From Rhodohalobacter sp. 614A (lineage in GTDB: Bacteria; Bacteroidota; Rhodothermia; Balneolales; Balneolaceae), in assembly GCF_021462415.1 (NCBI RefSeq), contig NZ_JAKEDS010000002.1:496001-560000 (forward strand): DNA of 64,000 nucleotides, written 5' to 3'. Position 1 is the first letter of the stretch. The number at the start of each line of letters is the position of its first letter. Below the pieces are notes generated by a model that was not told where the DNA came from, made no database searches, and was given only the letters and a program-made list of their open reading frames with translations. The translations under genes and the position numbers were made by a program. Of the stretch, positions 25,563-34,509 are shown piece by piece.

Positions 25563-26885
25563 ATGAAGAAAACCTACCTTCTTTGGGCAGTTCTTCTGTT
25601 AAGTAGTTTACTGCCTCTCTTAGTATTTGCACAAAGCCCCCCGGCTTATGCATTGGAAAATGTAACCATTCATCAAAGTGATGGATCCGTTATTGAATCG
25701 GGTACAATTGTCTGGCGCGATGGGGTAATCGAAGCCGTCGGACGAAATGCCGAGATTCCTTTTGATGCTTTTTCGGTTATAGACGGCGGAGATTCCCTCC
25801 ACGTTTATCCCGGATTTATTGACGGCCTCGGAACCTGGGGAAGTCCCGATCTTCCAAGTCGTCCTGAGCAAGTGGATGATCCCGGAAATCCTGGATATGA
25901 GCGCGCAGGAATTCAGCCGGAACGTTCTGGCGGCGAACTTCTGGATGCATCCGGAATCAAAATTACCGATGTGATGAAAGCCGGAATTACCACTGCCAAC
26001 CTTGGCCTGAAAGGATATATGCTTGCGGGTCAGCCGGATCTCTATTTTCTGAATGGAGAAGAGACCACCGATTATCTTTTTAGAGAATCGACCGGCTATC
26101 AATTTGCTTTTCAAGGAGCTGCAGGTGGTTGGTCCAGCCGGGCGTATCCCTCAACCACAATGGGCGTGATGGCACAATTTCGTCAATTGATGTACGATGC
26201 AGAGGCCTTACAGGATCATATTCAATATTTTGCGGATGCCAACGGAAATATTCAGGCACCCAAAAGAGATAAGGTTTTGGAGTCTCTGTTTCCGGTCTTA
26301 AATGGTGAAGCCAAACTCTTCGCTAATGTAGATTCGCCGGAAGATTTTGAACGATTGATGATTCTGAATGATGAGTTTGGTCTTGACATCATTATCGTTT
26401 CCGGGAAATCCATGAACTACAAAGCTTCTGAACTTGAAGAGCTGGGAATCCCTGTATTAGCCTCCATCGAATTTCCGGAAAAACCAAAATGGATGAAGGA
26501 TGATGAGGAAGATTCCGAAGAAGAATCCATTTCATCGGAAGAGCAAAGCTATCGGGAGCGACAGGAGAAAGCTTATAACTCGGCAATCAAAAATATCAAA
26601 ACACTTCTGGATGAAGATGTCCGGGTTGGTTTTGCCAGTGCGGGACTGAACGCTGATAAGCTTCTCGAATCTCTCAGAACATTGAAAGAAGAAGGAGATC
26701 TTTCGGATGAAGAAATCCTTCAAATCCTCACCGTCAACACGGCCGAAATATTGGAAAGCAGCGAAACACTGGGTCAGTTGGAATCAGGTTTTAATGCAAG
26801 TTTTGCAGTGTTTGATTCTCCGTTTTTGGATGAAAAAGCCAAAGTGAAAATGGTCATTTCAAACGGAGAGATTCATGAATTTTAA
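25563..26885 (+). CDS. Exported amidohydrolase-like protein lacking the HxH metal motif (first of three)
   Basis: A 440-residue protein with a signal peptide (about 1-24, ending VFA). It has the composite amidohydrolase fold: an N-terminal beta-sandwich (ALENVTIHQSDGSVIESGTIVWRDGVIEAVG), then VYPGFIDGLGTWG where the usual PGxIDxHxH would be. The two metal-binding histidine positions are Leu89 and Thr91. The C-terminal ILTVNTAEILESSETLGQLESG is the normal closing motif. Without histidines a metal-dependent hydrolase reaction is unlikely, so it may be a structural partner of the following enzyme. A 10-20 residue acidic insert (about 320-335) is present. Its end overlaps the next gene by 11 bases. 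Confidence 0.78.
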   Translation: MKKTYLLWAVLLLSSLLPLLVFAQSPPAYALENVTIHQSDGSVIESGTIVWRDGVIEAVGRNAEIPFDAFSVIDGGDSLHVYPGFIDGLGTWGSPDLPSRPEQVDDPGNPGYERAGIQPERSGGELLDASGIKITDVMKAGITTANLGLKGYMLAGQPDLYFLNGEETTDYLFRESTGYQFAFQGAAGGWSSRAYPSTTMGVMAQFRQLMYDAEALQDHIQYFADANGNIQAPKRDKVLESLFPVLNGEAKLFANVDSPEDFERLMILNDEFGLDIIIVSGKSMNYKASELEELGIPVLASIEFPEKPKWMKDDEEDSEEESISSEEQSYRERQEKAYNSAIKNIKTLLDEDVRVGFASAGLNADKLLESLRTLKEEGDLSDEEILQILTVNTAEILESSETLGQLESGFNASFAVFDSPFLDEKAKVKMVISNGEIHEF

Positions 26886-28386
26886 AAAGAATAGTTATCA
26901 GGAAATGAATAAAAGGAAACATAGCTTTTTGAAGATTTCTAAGTCGGTAATGACTCTTTTGAGTTTGGCATTTATTCTGATTGCCGGAGCAATAACACCG
27001 GCAGTTGCCCAGGAAAAAGGGTCTGTTTTAATTGAAAATGCCACTGTCCTGACAATAACCGGTGAAAATCTTGAAAACACCGATGTTTTGGTTGAGGATG
27101 GAATCATTACTGGAATTGGTGAAGATCTCGATGCTCCCCGTGGAGCGGATCGAATTGACGCAACCGGTAAATATGTGATGCCGGGTATTATCGATGCTCA
27201 CTCTCATCTCAACGGTGTGGATATCAATGAGGCTACATCGCCGGCAACGCCACAGGTTACGATGAAAGAGTCGATTGATCCGAATGATATTGCCATTTAT
27301 GCGGCACTCGCGGGTGGAATTACATCCATCAACCTGATGCACGGTTCAGCAAATGTGATTGGCGGACGAAATGCTACGCTAAAATTGCGGTACGGACAAG
27401 ATCAGCAGGGACTGATTTTTGAGGATGCTCCTCAAACCGTCAAATTTGCACTTGGTGAAAATCCGATGCGAGTCCATGGCGAGAGTTCGAGAATTCATCC
27501 AAGTACAAGAATGGGTGTCGAGATGGTGATTCGTGAGTATTTTGATGCCGCGATTGACTATCGAAGAAACCGAACCGAATACCTTGAAGCCAAAGAAGAA
27601 TATGAGCGAACCAGGAGTGGAACGCCACCGCTACCAGTTGCAAAAAATCTTCGTTTAGAGGTTATCGCCGATATTATTGATGGGAATATTCTGGTTCACT
27701 GCCATTCGTATCGGGCCGATGAAATCCTGATGCTTACCCGTGTTTTTGAAGATTATGGTGTGGAAAATTACACATTTCAGCATGCCAATGAAGCCTTTAA
27801 GGTGGCCCCTGAATTGGCTGAACATGGTGCACATGCTTCGGTTTTTGGGGATTGGTGGGCGTACAAATTTGAAGTGTATTACAGTACCGCATACAATGCT
27901 TCCATTCTGAATGAAAATGGTGTGGTTGTGAGTATCAATTCGGATGATAACGAACTCATCCGGCACCTGAACCACGAAGCCGCGAAGACAATCCGGTATG
28001 GAAGCACATCAGAGAATGATGGGTTGAGAATGATCACGCTCAATCCGGCTATTCAGCTTGGAATTGATGAGTATGTTGGCTCTATCGAAGAAGGAAAACA
28101 AGCTGATATTACGATCTGGAATGGTCATCCGTTGAGTGTTTACAGCATCAACGAAATGACTTTGATTGATGGTGTGGTTTACTTCGACCGTGAAAATGAT
28201 GGCGATGATATGAGGTTAGATCGTGCAGTCAGCGCTACCGAAAATTACGAGGATACACAATCCACTGCTTATCAAAGTTCAGGTGGCAGAGATGAAGATG
28301 CCTGTATGGAAGGCGTGTTTATGCTTTTCGATTCGCAGGAAAACAGGCAGGCGTTTCACCAGGAATTCCACAATCATACTAAATAA
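26875..28386 (+). CDS. Exported amidohydrolase with complete metal site (second of three)
   Basis: A 503-residue amidohydrolase with an N-terminal signal peptide ending at PAVAQ (about 45). Metal ligands are all in place: His109 and His111 in IDAHSH, His275 and His277 in VHCHSY, His303 in QHANE, and Asp357 in NSDD. The family covers imidazolonepropionase-, prolidase- and dipeptidase-like enzymes; substrate is unknown here. The start at 26875 has a purine-rich GGAGAG 6-7 bases upstream and lies inside the preceding gene, implying coupling; ATG 26905 is an alternative that gives a more typical signal peptide. The neighbours are its two metal-site-less paralogues. Confidence 0.87.
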   Translation: MNFKKNSYQEMNKRKHSFLKISKSVMTLLSLAFILIAGAITPAVAQEKGSVLIENATVLTITGENLENTDVLVEDGIITGIGEDLDAPRGADRIDATGKYVMPGIIDAHSHLNGVDINEATSPATPQVTMKESIDPNDIAIYAALAGGITSINLMHGSANVIGGRNATLKLRYGQDQQGLIFEDAPQTVKFALGENPMRVHGESSRIHPSTRMGVEMVIREYFDAAIDYRRNRTEYLEAKEEYERTRSGTPPLPVAKNLRLEVIADIIDGNILVHCHSYRADEILMLTRVFEDYGVENYTFQHANEAFKVAPELAEHGAHASVFGDWWAYKFEVYYSTAYNASILNENGVVVSINSDDNELIRHLNHEAAKTIRYGSTSENDGLRMITLNPAIQLGIDEYVGSIEEGKQADITIWNGHPLSVYSINEMTLIDGVVYFDRENDGDDMRLDRAVSATENYEDTQSTAYQSSGGRDEDACMEGVFMLFDSQENRQAFHQEFHNHTK

Positions 28387-28394
28387 CCAGTTCT

Positions 28395-29708
28395 ATGAAG
28401 AAAGCAGTTTTATTAACCTTTACGATTGTTTGTATGAGTGCACAATTGCTGTTCGCTCAGATCACGGAAAAACCGGAATTCGGTAAATTTGCCATCACAA
28501 ATGCAACGATACATACCGTAACCAATGGTACAATTGAAGGCGGCATTGTTTTGATTGAGGATAATTCAATTTCATTTGTGGGCCAAAATGCCAGGATTCC
28601 GAATGATTACACCACTATCGACGCAACGGATAAACATGTCTATCCGGGATTCATTGACGCCAACACTCGTCTTGGTCTTGAGGAAGTGGCTTCAGTGAGC
28701 TTAACCCAGGATTATGCCGAGGTGGGTGATTTCAATCCCCACATGAAGGCATTTACGGCTGTTAACCCGAATTCAGCTTCCATTCCCGTCACAAGGGTAA
28801 ATGGAATTACGAATGTGGTTGCCATTCCGGCCTCGGGTGTTATTGCAGGAAAAGCAGTTCTGCTGAATCTTTGGGGATACACACCTGATGACATGGCTGT
28901 CAAACCATCCGCCGGACTTCACATCGAATGGCCTTCTGCCATGAAAGGCGGTTTTTGGGATAGCCGATCGGATGAAGAAGTTCAGAAAGAGTTTGAGGAA
29001 GATCTCAAAGAACTCAATGACTTCTGGAAAAAAGCAGCCTTCTATGATGAGATGATGAACGAATATGAGCTCGATCCCGGGAATCGTTCGCAACCGGATA
29101 AAAACACCAAAATGGAAGCGATGCGGGAAGTTGTGAGCGGAGAAGTGCCGGTCATCATTTCAGTGAATAGTGAAAAAGACATCAAAAATGCACTTGAATG
29201 GGCGGAAGAAAACGAAGATGTAAGTGTCATATTTGCAGGCGTTTCAGAAGGCTGGAGGGTTGCTGAGGAATTAGCTGAGGCCGAAATCCCCGTGATAACA
29301 TCCAGCCAGTATACCATTACCCGGGATTATGATAATTACCAGCGCCCCTATCAAAATGCCGGTTTAATGGCAGAAGCCGGGGTGAAGGTGATGATATCCA
29401 CCGGTGAAGGTGTTGAAAATGTGCGGAATGTCGGATTTCATGCAGGATACGCCGCCGCGTACGGCATGGGCAAAGAAGAAGCTTTGAAAGCGGTAACCAT
29501 CAATCCTGCGGAAGCGTTTGGGGTTGGTGATCAGCTTGGGAGTATTGAGGAAGGAAAAACAGCGAATCTCTTTATTTCCGATGGTGATCCATTCGAGCCT
29601 ATGACGCATATTGAATACGTCTTTATTAATGGATATAAAATCCCGATGACCAGCCGTCATGATCAACTCTATGAAGAGTTTTTAGACCGGGACGCGGTTA
29701 ATCGATGA
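28395..29708 (+). CDS. Exported amidohydrolase-like protein lacking the HxH metal motif (third of three)
   Basis: A 437-residue paralogue of the first gene with a signal peptide (about 1-22, ending LFAQ). The fold markers are present (FAITNATIHTVTNGTIEGGIV, KHVYPGFIDANTRLG, VTINPAEAFGVGDQLGSIEEG), but the histidine positions after IDA are Asn90 and Arg92. A later GFHAGYAAAYGMGKEEAL segment resembles the end of the barrel. It begins 8 bases after the second gene, so all three are one operon ended by the terminator at 29796. Likely non-catalytic or using a different chemistry. Confidence 0.78.
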   Translation: MKKAVLLTFTIVCMSAQLLFAQITEKPEFGKFAITNATIHTVTNGTIEGGIVLIEDNSISFVGQNARIPNDYTTIDATDKHVYPGFIDANTRLGLEEVASVSLTQDYAEVGDFNPHMKAFTAVNPNSASIPVTRVNGITNVVAIPASGVIAGKAVLLNLWGYTPDDMAVKPSAGLHIEWPSAMKGGFWDSRSDEEVQKEFEEDLKELNDFWKKAAFYDEMMNEYELDPGNRSQPDKNTKMEAMREVVSGEVPVIISVNSEKDIKNALEWAEENEDVSVIFAGVSEGWRVAEELAEAEIPVITSSQYTITRDYDNYQRPYQNAGLMAEAGVKVMISTGEGVENVRNVGFHAGYAAAYGMGKEEALKAVTINPAEAFGVGDQLGSIEEGKTANLFISDGDPFEPMTHIEYVFINGYKIPMTSRHDQLYEEFLDRDAVNR

Positions 29709-29795
29709 TGTGATTAGCATGAGAAGTAGTTTTCCGAACTTCTTGATCATGGAATGATGAAGCTCGGAAAAATGGATGCATATTTGATAAGAAGG

Positions 29796-29828
29796 AGAGA
29801 GGATCTCATACAGATCCTCTCTTTTTTT
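29796..29828 (+). terminator. Terminator of the amidohydrolase operon
   Basis: AGAGAGGATCT (29796-29806) and AGATCCTCTCT (29812-29822) form a perfect 11-bp stem with the 5-base loop CATAC, followed by seven T. Clear rho-independent terminator in the plus direction. Confidence 0.9.
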
Positions 29829-29871
29829 GATAGATGACCGCTACTATCCTGTACACGTATGAAAAAAATAG

Positions 29872-32800
29872 CTAACTATTTTTTTCTGTTTCAAACTGAT
29901 CAACATACTCCGTTGGACTCATTTCGTAATACTCTTTAAAAACATAGCTGAAATAGGAGAGGCTTTTATATCCCACTGCGTAGGCTACTTCCGTAATATT
30001 CCCCGCTTCTATCAGCAGCAGTTCTGACGCTTTCTCCATCCGGTATTTTTTGATGTATTCGCCGGGAGAGAGATCCGTTTTTTTCTTTAATTTCCTCAAA
30101 ACCTGGCTTCGGTCCATGTGCAATTGATCGGCCAAATCCTGCACTTTAAAATCAGGGTTGGAAAATTGCTCAGCTAAGACTCCATCAATCTTTTTCAAAA
30201 ATGGATCATCAGATGATTTTTTTTCACGTTCAACCGAATGGTTTTTAGGATGTTCTTTCTGCAACAATTTCCTGAGCCTATGCCTGGATTCGATCAAATT
30301 CTGAACTCTGGCTTTTAAAAGATCGGGATCAAAAGGCTTGGTGATGTAATCATCGGCACCAACTTCCAAACCTTCGATCTGACTTTTTTTCGCGGCTTTC
30401 GCGGTCAGGAAAATGACCGGAATAGAAGCCGTCGCTGAATTCTCTTTCAGTTTTCTATTAAACGAAATCCCATCAAGCTCCGGCATCATAATATCGGCAA
30501 TAATGAGATCCGGCAGATATTTTTCTGCGATGGAAAGTGCCTGGACTCCATTGGCAGCTTCCAGAACACGATAGATTCCCGAAAGTTCTTCAATCAAAAA
30601 TTCGCGAACATCATCATTATCTTCCACAACCAATATGGTTGTTTGGTCTGTATCCGCAGTTTCTTCAGTATGTTCTTTTTTCTGATACACTTCATGATCA
30701 TCATAAAAATCAGGAGCAATTACATAGTCTTTTTCTCCCGATTTGAGCTGATCTTCAGTAAAATGATTTTTGCCTTTTTTCAGTCTTACCGTAAATGTAG
30801 TGCCTTCACCGGGAACTGAAGAGACAGTCAGATCACCCTGATGAAGTTTTGCAAATTCCAAAGCGAGTGAAAGGCCAATTCCCGATCCTTCATGATAACG
30901 GGTTTCGGAAGAATCCACCTGGTAAAACCGGTCAAAAACTTGTTTCTGTTCCGTTTCTGAAATGCCAATACCGGTATCACTGACCTGAATGGTAATATCA
31001 TTTTCGAGTTCATTCACTTCAACAAGAATACGTCCGCCGGAAGGCGTAAATTTGATGGCATTTGACAGAAGATTCCCTGCAATTTTATCGAGCTTATCTG
31101 GATCTGCATAAACGGTCAGGGATTTATCAGGGACTTCAAGAATAAGTTCCAGTCCCTTTTCATCACAGATGGATTGAAACAGTTCGGTAAGATCTCCCAG
31201 GAATCGATTGAGATCAATTTTAGCGGCACGCACTTTCAATTTCCCCTGTTCAACATGCGTTAATTCCAGGGTTTGGTTCATCAGTCTCAACAGGCGATTA
31301 CTGTTACGAAGCATGCGGTCGAGCTCGTGCTGAGTCGGCTCGTCAAATTTTTGTCTGTCTTTCGAAAGAAGCCGTTTTAAAGGACTTATGATCAGAGTCA
31401 ACGGTGTTCTGAATTCGTGGCTGATATTTGTAAAGAAACGGGTTTTCGCCTGATCCATCTCTTTTAGGCGCTCGGCTTGTTCTTCCGTTTTTTGTTTTTC
31501 GTTTTGTAACTCTTCAGTTCTTTCATCAACCAGTTGTTTTAATCGTAGTTCATTCTGTTTGAGGGAACGAACTCTCAGCCGAAAACCGATATACAAAAGG
31601 AGTGCGATTCCCAAAATCATCAGGGCTCTGAACCATATCGTCTCATAAAAAAATGGGTCTATGACAATGGTCTGAGTCGCCGGATCGGGATTCCAAACGC
31701 CTACATTGTTGGATCCCATGACCTCAAATGTATAACGACCCGCAGGAATATTGGTGTAGGATACAGTCCGGCGGGACCCGGCTTCCACCCACGTATCATT
31801 ATAGCCTTTTAGTCGATATCGAAACCTGTTTTTTTGAGGTTCCACATAACTAAGAGATGTAAATTCCAGCTCAAAATCCCGTTGGGCTGCTTCAAGGTTG
31901 ATATCGGATTTTTCGGTGCTTAGGAATGTTTGATCAGGCGTTTGAAGCTGCTCAATATGTATGGGCGGAATCAAATCGTTTGTGATGATCTCAGAAGGAT
32001 TGAAGACAGTTATTCCACCCTGACCCGGAAACCACATTTGTCCATCGGACGCAAAAATTCCGGGTGATTGTACGCCCCCATTTCCCTCACGATTGCGAAG
32101 TCCATCACTTTCGGTATAGGAAACCCCATTGATGGATTTAATTTCACCCTGATGAAAAGCTTCAAGTTGTTCCTTTGAAACCGTAAAAATCCCCCGGTTG
32201 GTATTGAACCAGAAATTGCCATCATCGTCCATCAAAACAATGTGGATCACATAATCTAGCAGGCCGTCGCTACGGTCATAATGGGTGATGGTTGTAAAAT
32301 CCGGCTGGCTATCTTTTATCTCCAAACGAATCAGTCCGATGTCTTCGGTGCCAATCCATAAAACATAATTTTCGGGATTTGACCCCGGTTCAATAAAAAG
32401 AGAGCGAATCAGATCGCTTTTTAAGCCACTATTTGAACTGTATAGGTCAAAATTTTCATCTGAGTAATTTGCGATTCCACCGCCATTCGTAGCAATCCAA
32501 ACAGAACCATCCGGCGCATTCAAGAAAAATCTGGCAGCAAAATCTGTAAAACCATTTGTACTGTTAAAGATTTTCCACTGGTCATTTTTCTTTCGAAACA
32601 ATCCGATGTTTGAGCCCAGCCATAAATCTTCATTTTTATCCTTCCAGATCGCATGAACAGTTGCATTCATGAGACTCTCCGGTTCGAGCACTTTTTTGAA
32701 TTGATGGGCTCCGGGATTGAGTTCGAAATATCCATTATTGATAACCCCGGCAAGAATTTTACCATCATCTTGTTGCAGAAGAGAACGGATCGCTACGACA

Positions 32801-34050
32801 TTTTCATTTTCGAAATCATATAATTCACTGATAGCTCCACTGTTGATATGGACCACACCCGGACCAAAAAGTCCAGCCCAGACAGTCCCGTTATCATCCT
32901 CCATTAATGGATATACATTATTCCCGGGCAGCCCGTTTTCCGTGCTGTAAACTGTAAAAGGATTCGGCTTTATTCTGTATAAACCATCCATTGCCGTACC
33001 TACCCATAAATTTCCCTCGTGGTCAAACAGATAACTGTTAATATCATCTTTGATTTCAAGAACCAATTCATCTTCATGGAAAATTTTATTTCTTGTGAAT
33101 GTCCACTTCTCTCCACCTTGACTGGTAAAAAAGGATTCCCCCAGAGAGTAGGTTTCTCCCACGCCCCGTTTGTAATGGTTGGCAATGGGCCCGCCAAAAA
33201 GGAAGAACCCATTATCGAACTCTTCATAAGGAATTGTTTTCCCATTGGTTTGCATTTGCAGGAGATTGGCATCAGGATTCGATTCGTTTGAAGAACAACA
33301 GGGCTGAATTTTTCCATTTTGAAAGGTGTATAAATCCCCATCAGATGCTATCCACATCACACCGGAGTTATTTTCATACAACGGATAAAATTCAAATGGA
33401 ACCAGGGCTGTAAACATGCGTTTTGTCTCTCCATTCGCATATCGATACACATCCTGAGTGGTTCGATCCATATACCAGATGGCGCCATTTTTTTGCACAA
33501 ATATCCGATGGATGTTCCCCTTAATGATTTCCGGCTCAAAGGGTTGAAGCTTCTTTCCATCATACACACTGATGCCTTTATCCGTACCAAACCAAATGTT
33601 TCCATCCGGCCCTTTTGAGAGCTGGTAACACAGTGAGCCATTCAGTCCGTCTTCTTCTCCAATATGTTTGAATGTTCCATCCGAAAAGCGGACGAGAAAT
33701 TCCTGTTCGGTTTCCAGCCATAATGAACTGTCTGCCGCCTGTTGGAAATTCTGAAATCGGTTGGTTGGCAGATCGGGATATTCTTCGGTCTGATAGACTT
33801 TAAACTGAAGTCCGTCAAATCGCACCAAGCCATCAAAGGTTACAAACCATAAGTATCCATCCTGGGTTTGATGAATTCTTAGTGCATTATTCACCGGCAG
33901 TCCATCTTCCATTCCCCAGCGGTCAATAACAAAAGAGGGGTGATAGATACGGCTTTGAGCCTGTGCGGTAAGTGTAGCTGTCAGAATTAAAAAACTGCTA
34001 ACGATCAGCTTTAAAGGAAGATGAAATAAAGATGTCTTCGGAAGATGCAT
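29872..34050 (-). CDS. Hybrid two-component system sensor/regulator (HTCS)
   Basis: A 1392-residue one-protein two-component system. In order: signal peptide (about 1-31, ending TAQAQ); periplasmic two-bladed-propeller region of Reg_prop repeats (about 40-690), with repeated GLP.N and G.LW.GT phrases; Y_Y_Y domain (about 720-795); membrane helix (about 805-826); coiled coil; HisKA with phospho-acceptor His878 in SHEFRTPL; HATPase with NLLSNAIKFTPSGG and DTGIGIS; receiver domain with Asp1186 in ADIMMPELDG; and an AraC-type DNA-binding domain at the end (YKSLSYFSYVFKEYYEMSPTEYV). Such proteins usually sense a polysaccharide breakdown product and switch on a nearby transport/secretion locus. The most likely target here is the divergent secreted-protein locus at 34.5 kb; no SusC/D pair is present. 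Confidence 0.95.
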   Translation of the reverse strand: MHLPKTSLFHLPLKLIVSSFLILTATLTAQAQSRIYHPSFVIDRWGMEDGLPVNNALRIHQTQDGYLWFVTFDGLVRFDGLQFKVYQTEEYPDLPTNRFQNFQQAADSSLWLETEQEFLVRFSDGTFKHIGEEDGLNGSLCYQLSKGPDGNIWFGTDKGISVYDGKKLQPFEPEIIKGNIHRIFVQKNGAIWYMDRTTQDVYRYANGETKRMFTALVPFEFYPLYENNSGVMWIASDGDLYTFQNGKIQPCCSSNESNPDANLLQMQTNGKTIPYEEFDNGFFLFGGPIANHYKRGVGETYSLGESFFTSQGGEKWTFTRNKIFHEDELVLEIKDDINSYLFDHEGNLWVGTAMDGLYRIKPNPFTVYSTENGLPGNNVYPLMEDDNGTVWAGLFGPGVVHINSGAISELYDFENENVVAIRSLLQQDDGKILAGVINNGYFELNPGAHQFKKVLEPESLMNATVHAIWKDKNEDLWLGSNIGLFRKKNDQWKIFNSTNGFTDFAARFFLNAPDGSVWIATNGGGIANYSDENFDLYSSNSGLKSDLIRSLFIEPGSNPENYVLWIGTEDIGLIRLEIKDSQPDFTTITHYDRSDGLLDYVIHIVLMDDDGNFWFNTNRGIFTVSKEQLEAFHQGEIKSINGVSYTESDGLRNREGNGGVQSPGIFASDGQMWFPGQGGITVFNPSEIITNDLIPPIHIEQLQTPDQTFLSTEKSDINLEAAQRDFELEFTSLSYVEPQKNRFRYRLKGYNDTWVEAGSRRTVSYTNIPAGRYTFEVMGSNNVGVWNPDPATQTIVIDPFFYETIWFRALMILGIALLLYIGFRLRVRSLKQNELRLKQLVDERTEELQNEKQKTEEQAERLKEMDQAKTRFFTNISHEFRTPLTLIISPLKRLLSKDRQKFDEPTQHELDRMLRNSNRLLRLMNQTLELTHVEQGKLKVRAAKIDLNRFLGDLTELFQSICDEKGLELILEVPDKSLTVYADPDKLDKIAGNLLSNAIKFTPSGGRILVEVNELENDITIQVSDTGIGISETEQKQVFDRFYQVDSSETRYHEGSGIGLSLALEFAKLHQGDLTVSSVPGEGTTFTVRLKKGKNHFTEDQLKSGEKDYVIAPDFYDDHEVYQKKEHTEETADTDQTTILVVEDNDDVREFLIEELSGIYRVLEAANGVQALSIAEKYLPDLIIADIMMPELDGISFNRKLKENSATASIPVIFLTAKAAKKSQIEGLEVGADDYITKPFDPDLLKARVQNLIESRHRLRKLLQKEHPKNHSVEREKKSSDDPFLKKIDGVLAEQFSNPDFKVQDLADQLHMDRSQVLRKLKKKTDLSPGEYIKKYRMEKASELLLIEAGNITEVAYAVGYKSLSYFSYVFKEYYEMSPTEYVDQFETEKNS

Positions 34051-34317
34051 GAGCCAGAATTTACCGCTGGGATGTCTTAGCTGATGGAATAGTTCGGTTT
34101 AATGTAGCAGACTTTTTGTAATTAATCAGGTTAAAAAAAATCAACTTATTGAAATGAATCCAACAAAATTACACCTGTTACATTCAGAACAGAAAAACCG
34201 TGTTTCAATCTGATTAACACACTTTTGCATCCTCATCTAAAACTTTTACACCATTTCTGATAACTCTTCTGCATGCATTTTCTGTACAATAGATGCAATT
34301 CGTGAACACAATGATAC

Positions 34318-34497
34318 ATGACCATAAAACAAACCAACCCGGATTCTGAAAATCAGAAACCGACGGATTCATCACACTCAAAAAATGATAAACAGCAGAA
34401 ATGGCATCATTCTTCTTCCAGGACAGAAGTGGATGCTCTAAAAGCTATACTCAAAAAAAAGAAAAGCCGGGATGATGACGACTCCGACCAAAAGTGA
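34318..34497 (+). CDS. Small highly charged hypothetical protein
   Basis: An ATG-started open frame of 59 residues, MTIKQTNPDS at the start and ending with RDDDDSDQK, with a lysine-rich block (ILKKKKSR) before the acid run. The frame is continuous and rich in serine, lysine and aspartate, with no signal peptide or membrane segment. No clear ribosome-binding site precedes it. It lies in the divergent region between the HTCS gene and the secreted protein, ending 12 bases before the latter's start. I do not recognise a family; it may be a real small protein or chance. Confidence 0.35.
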   Translation: MTIKQTNPDSENQKPTDSSHSKNDKQQKWHHSSSRTEVDALKAILKKKKSRDDDDSDQK

Positions 34498-34509
34498 CAG
34501 CCTTCTTAT

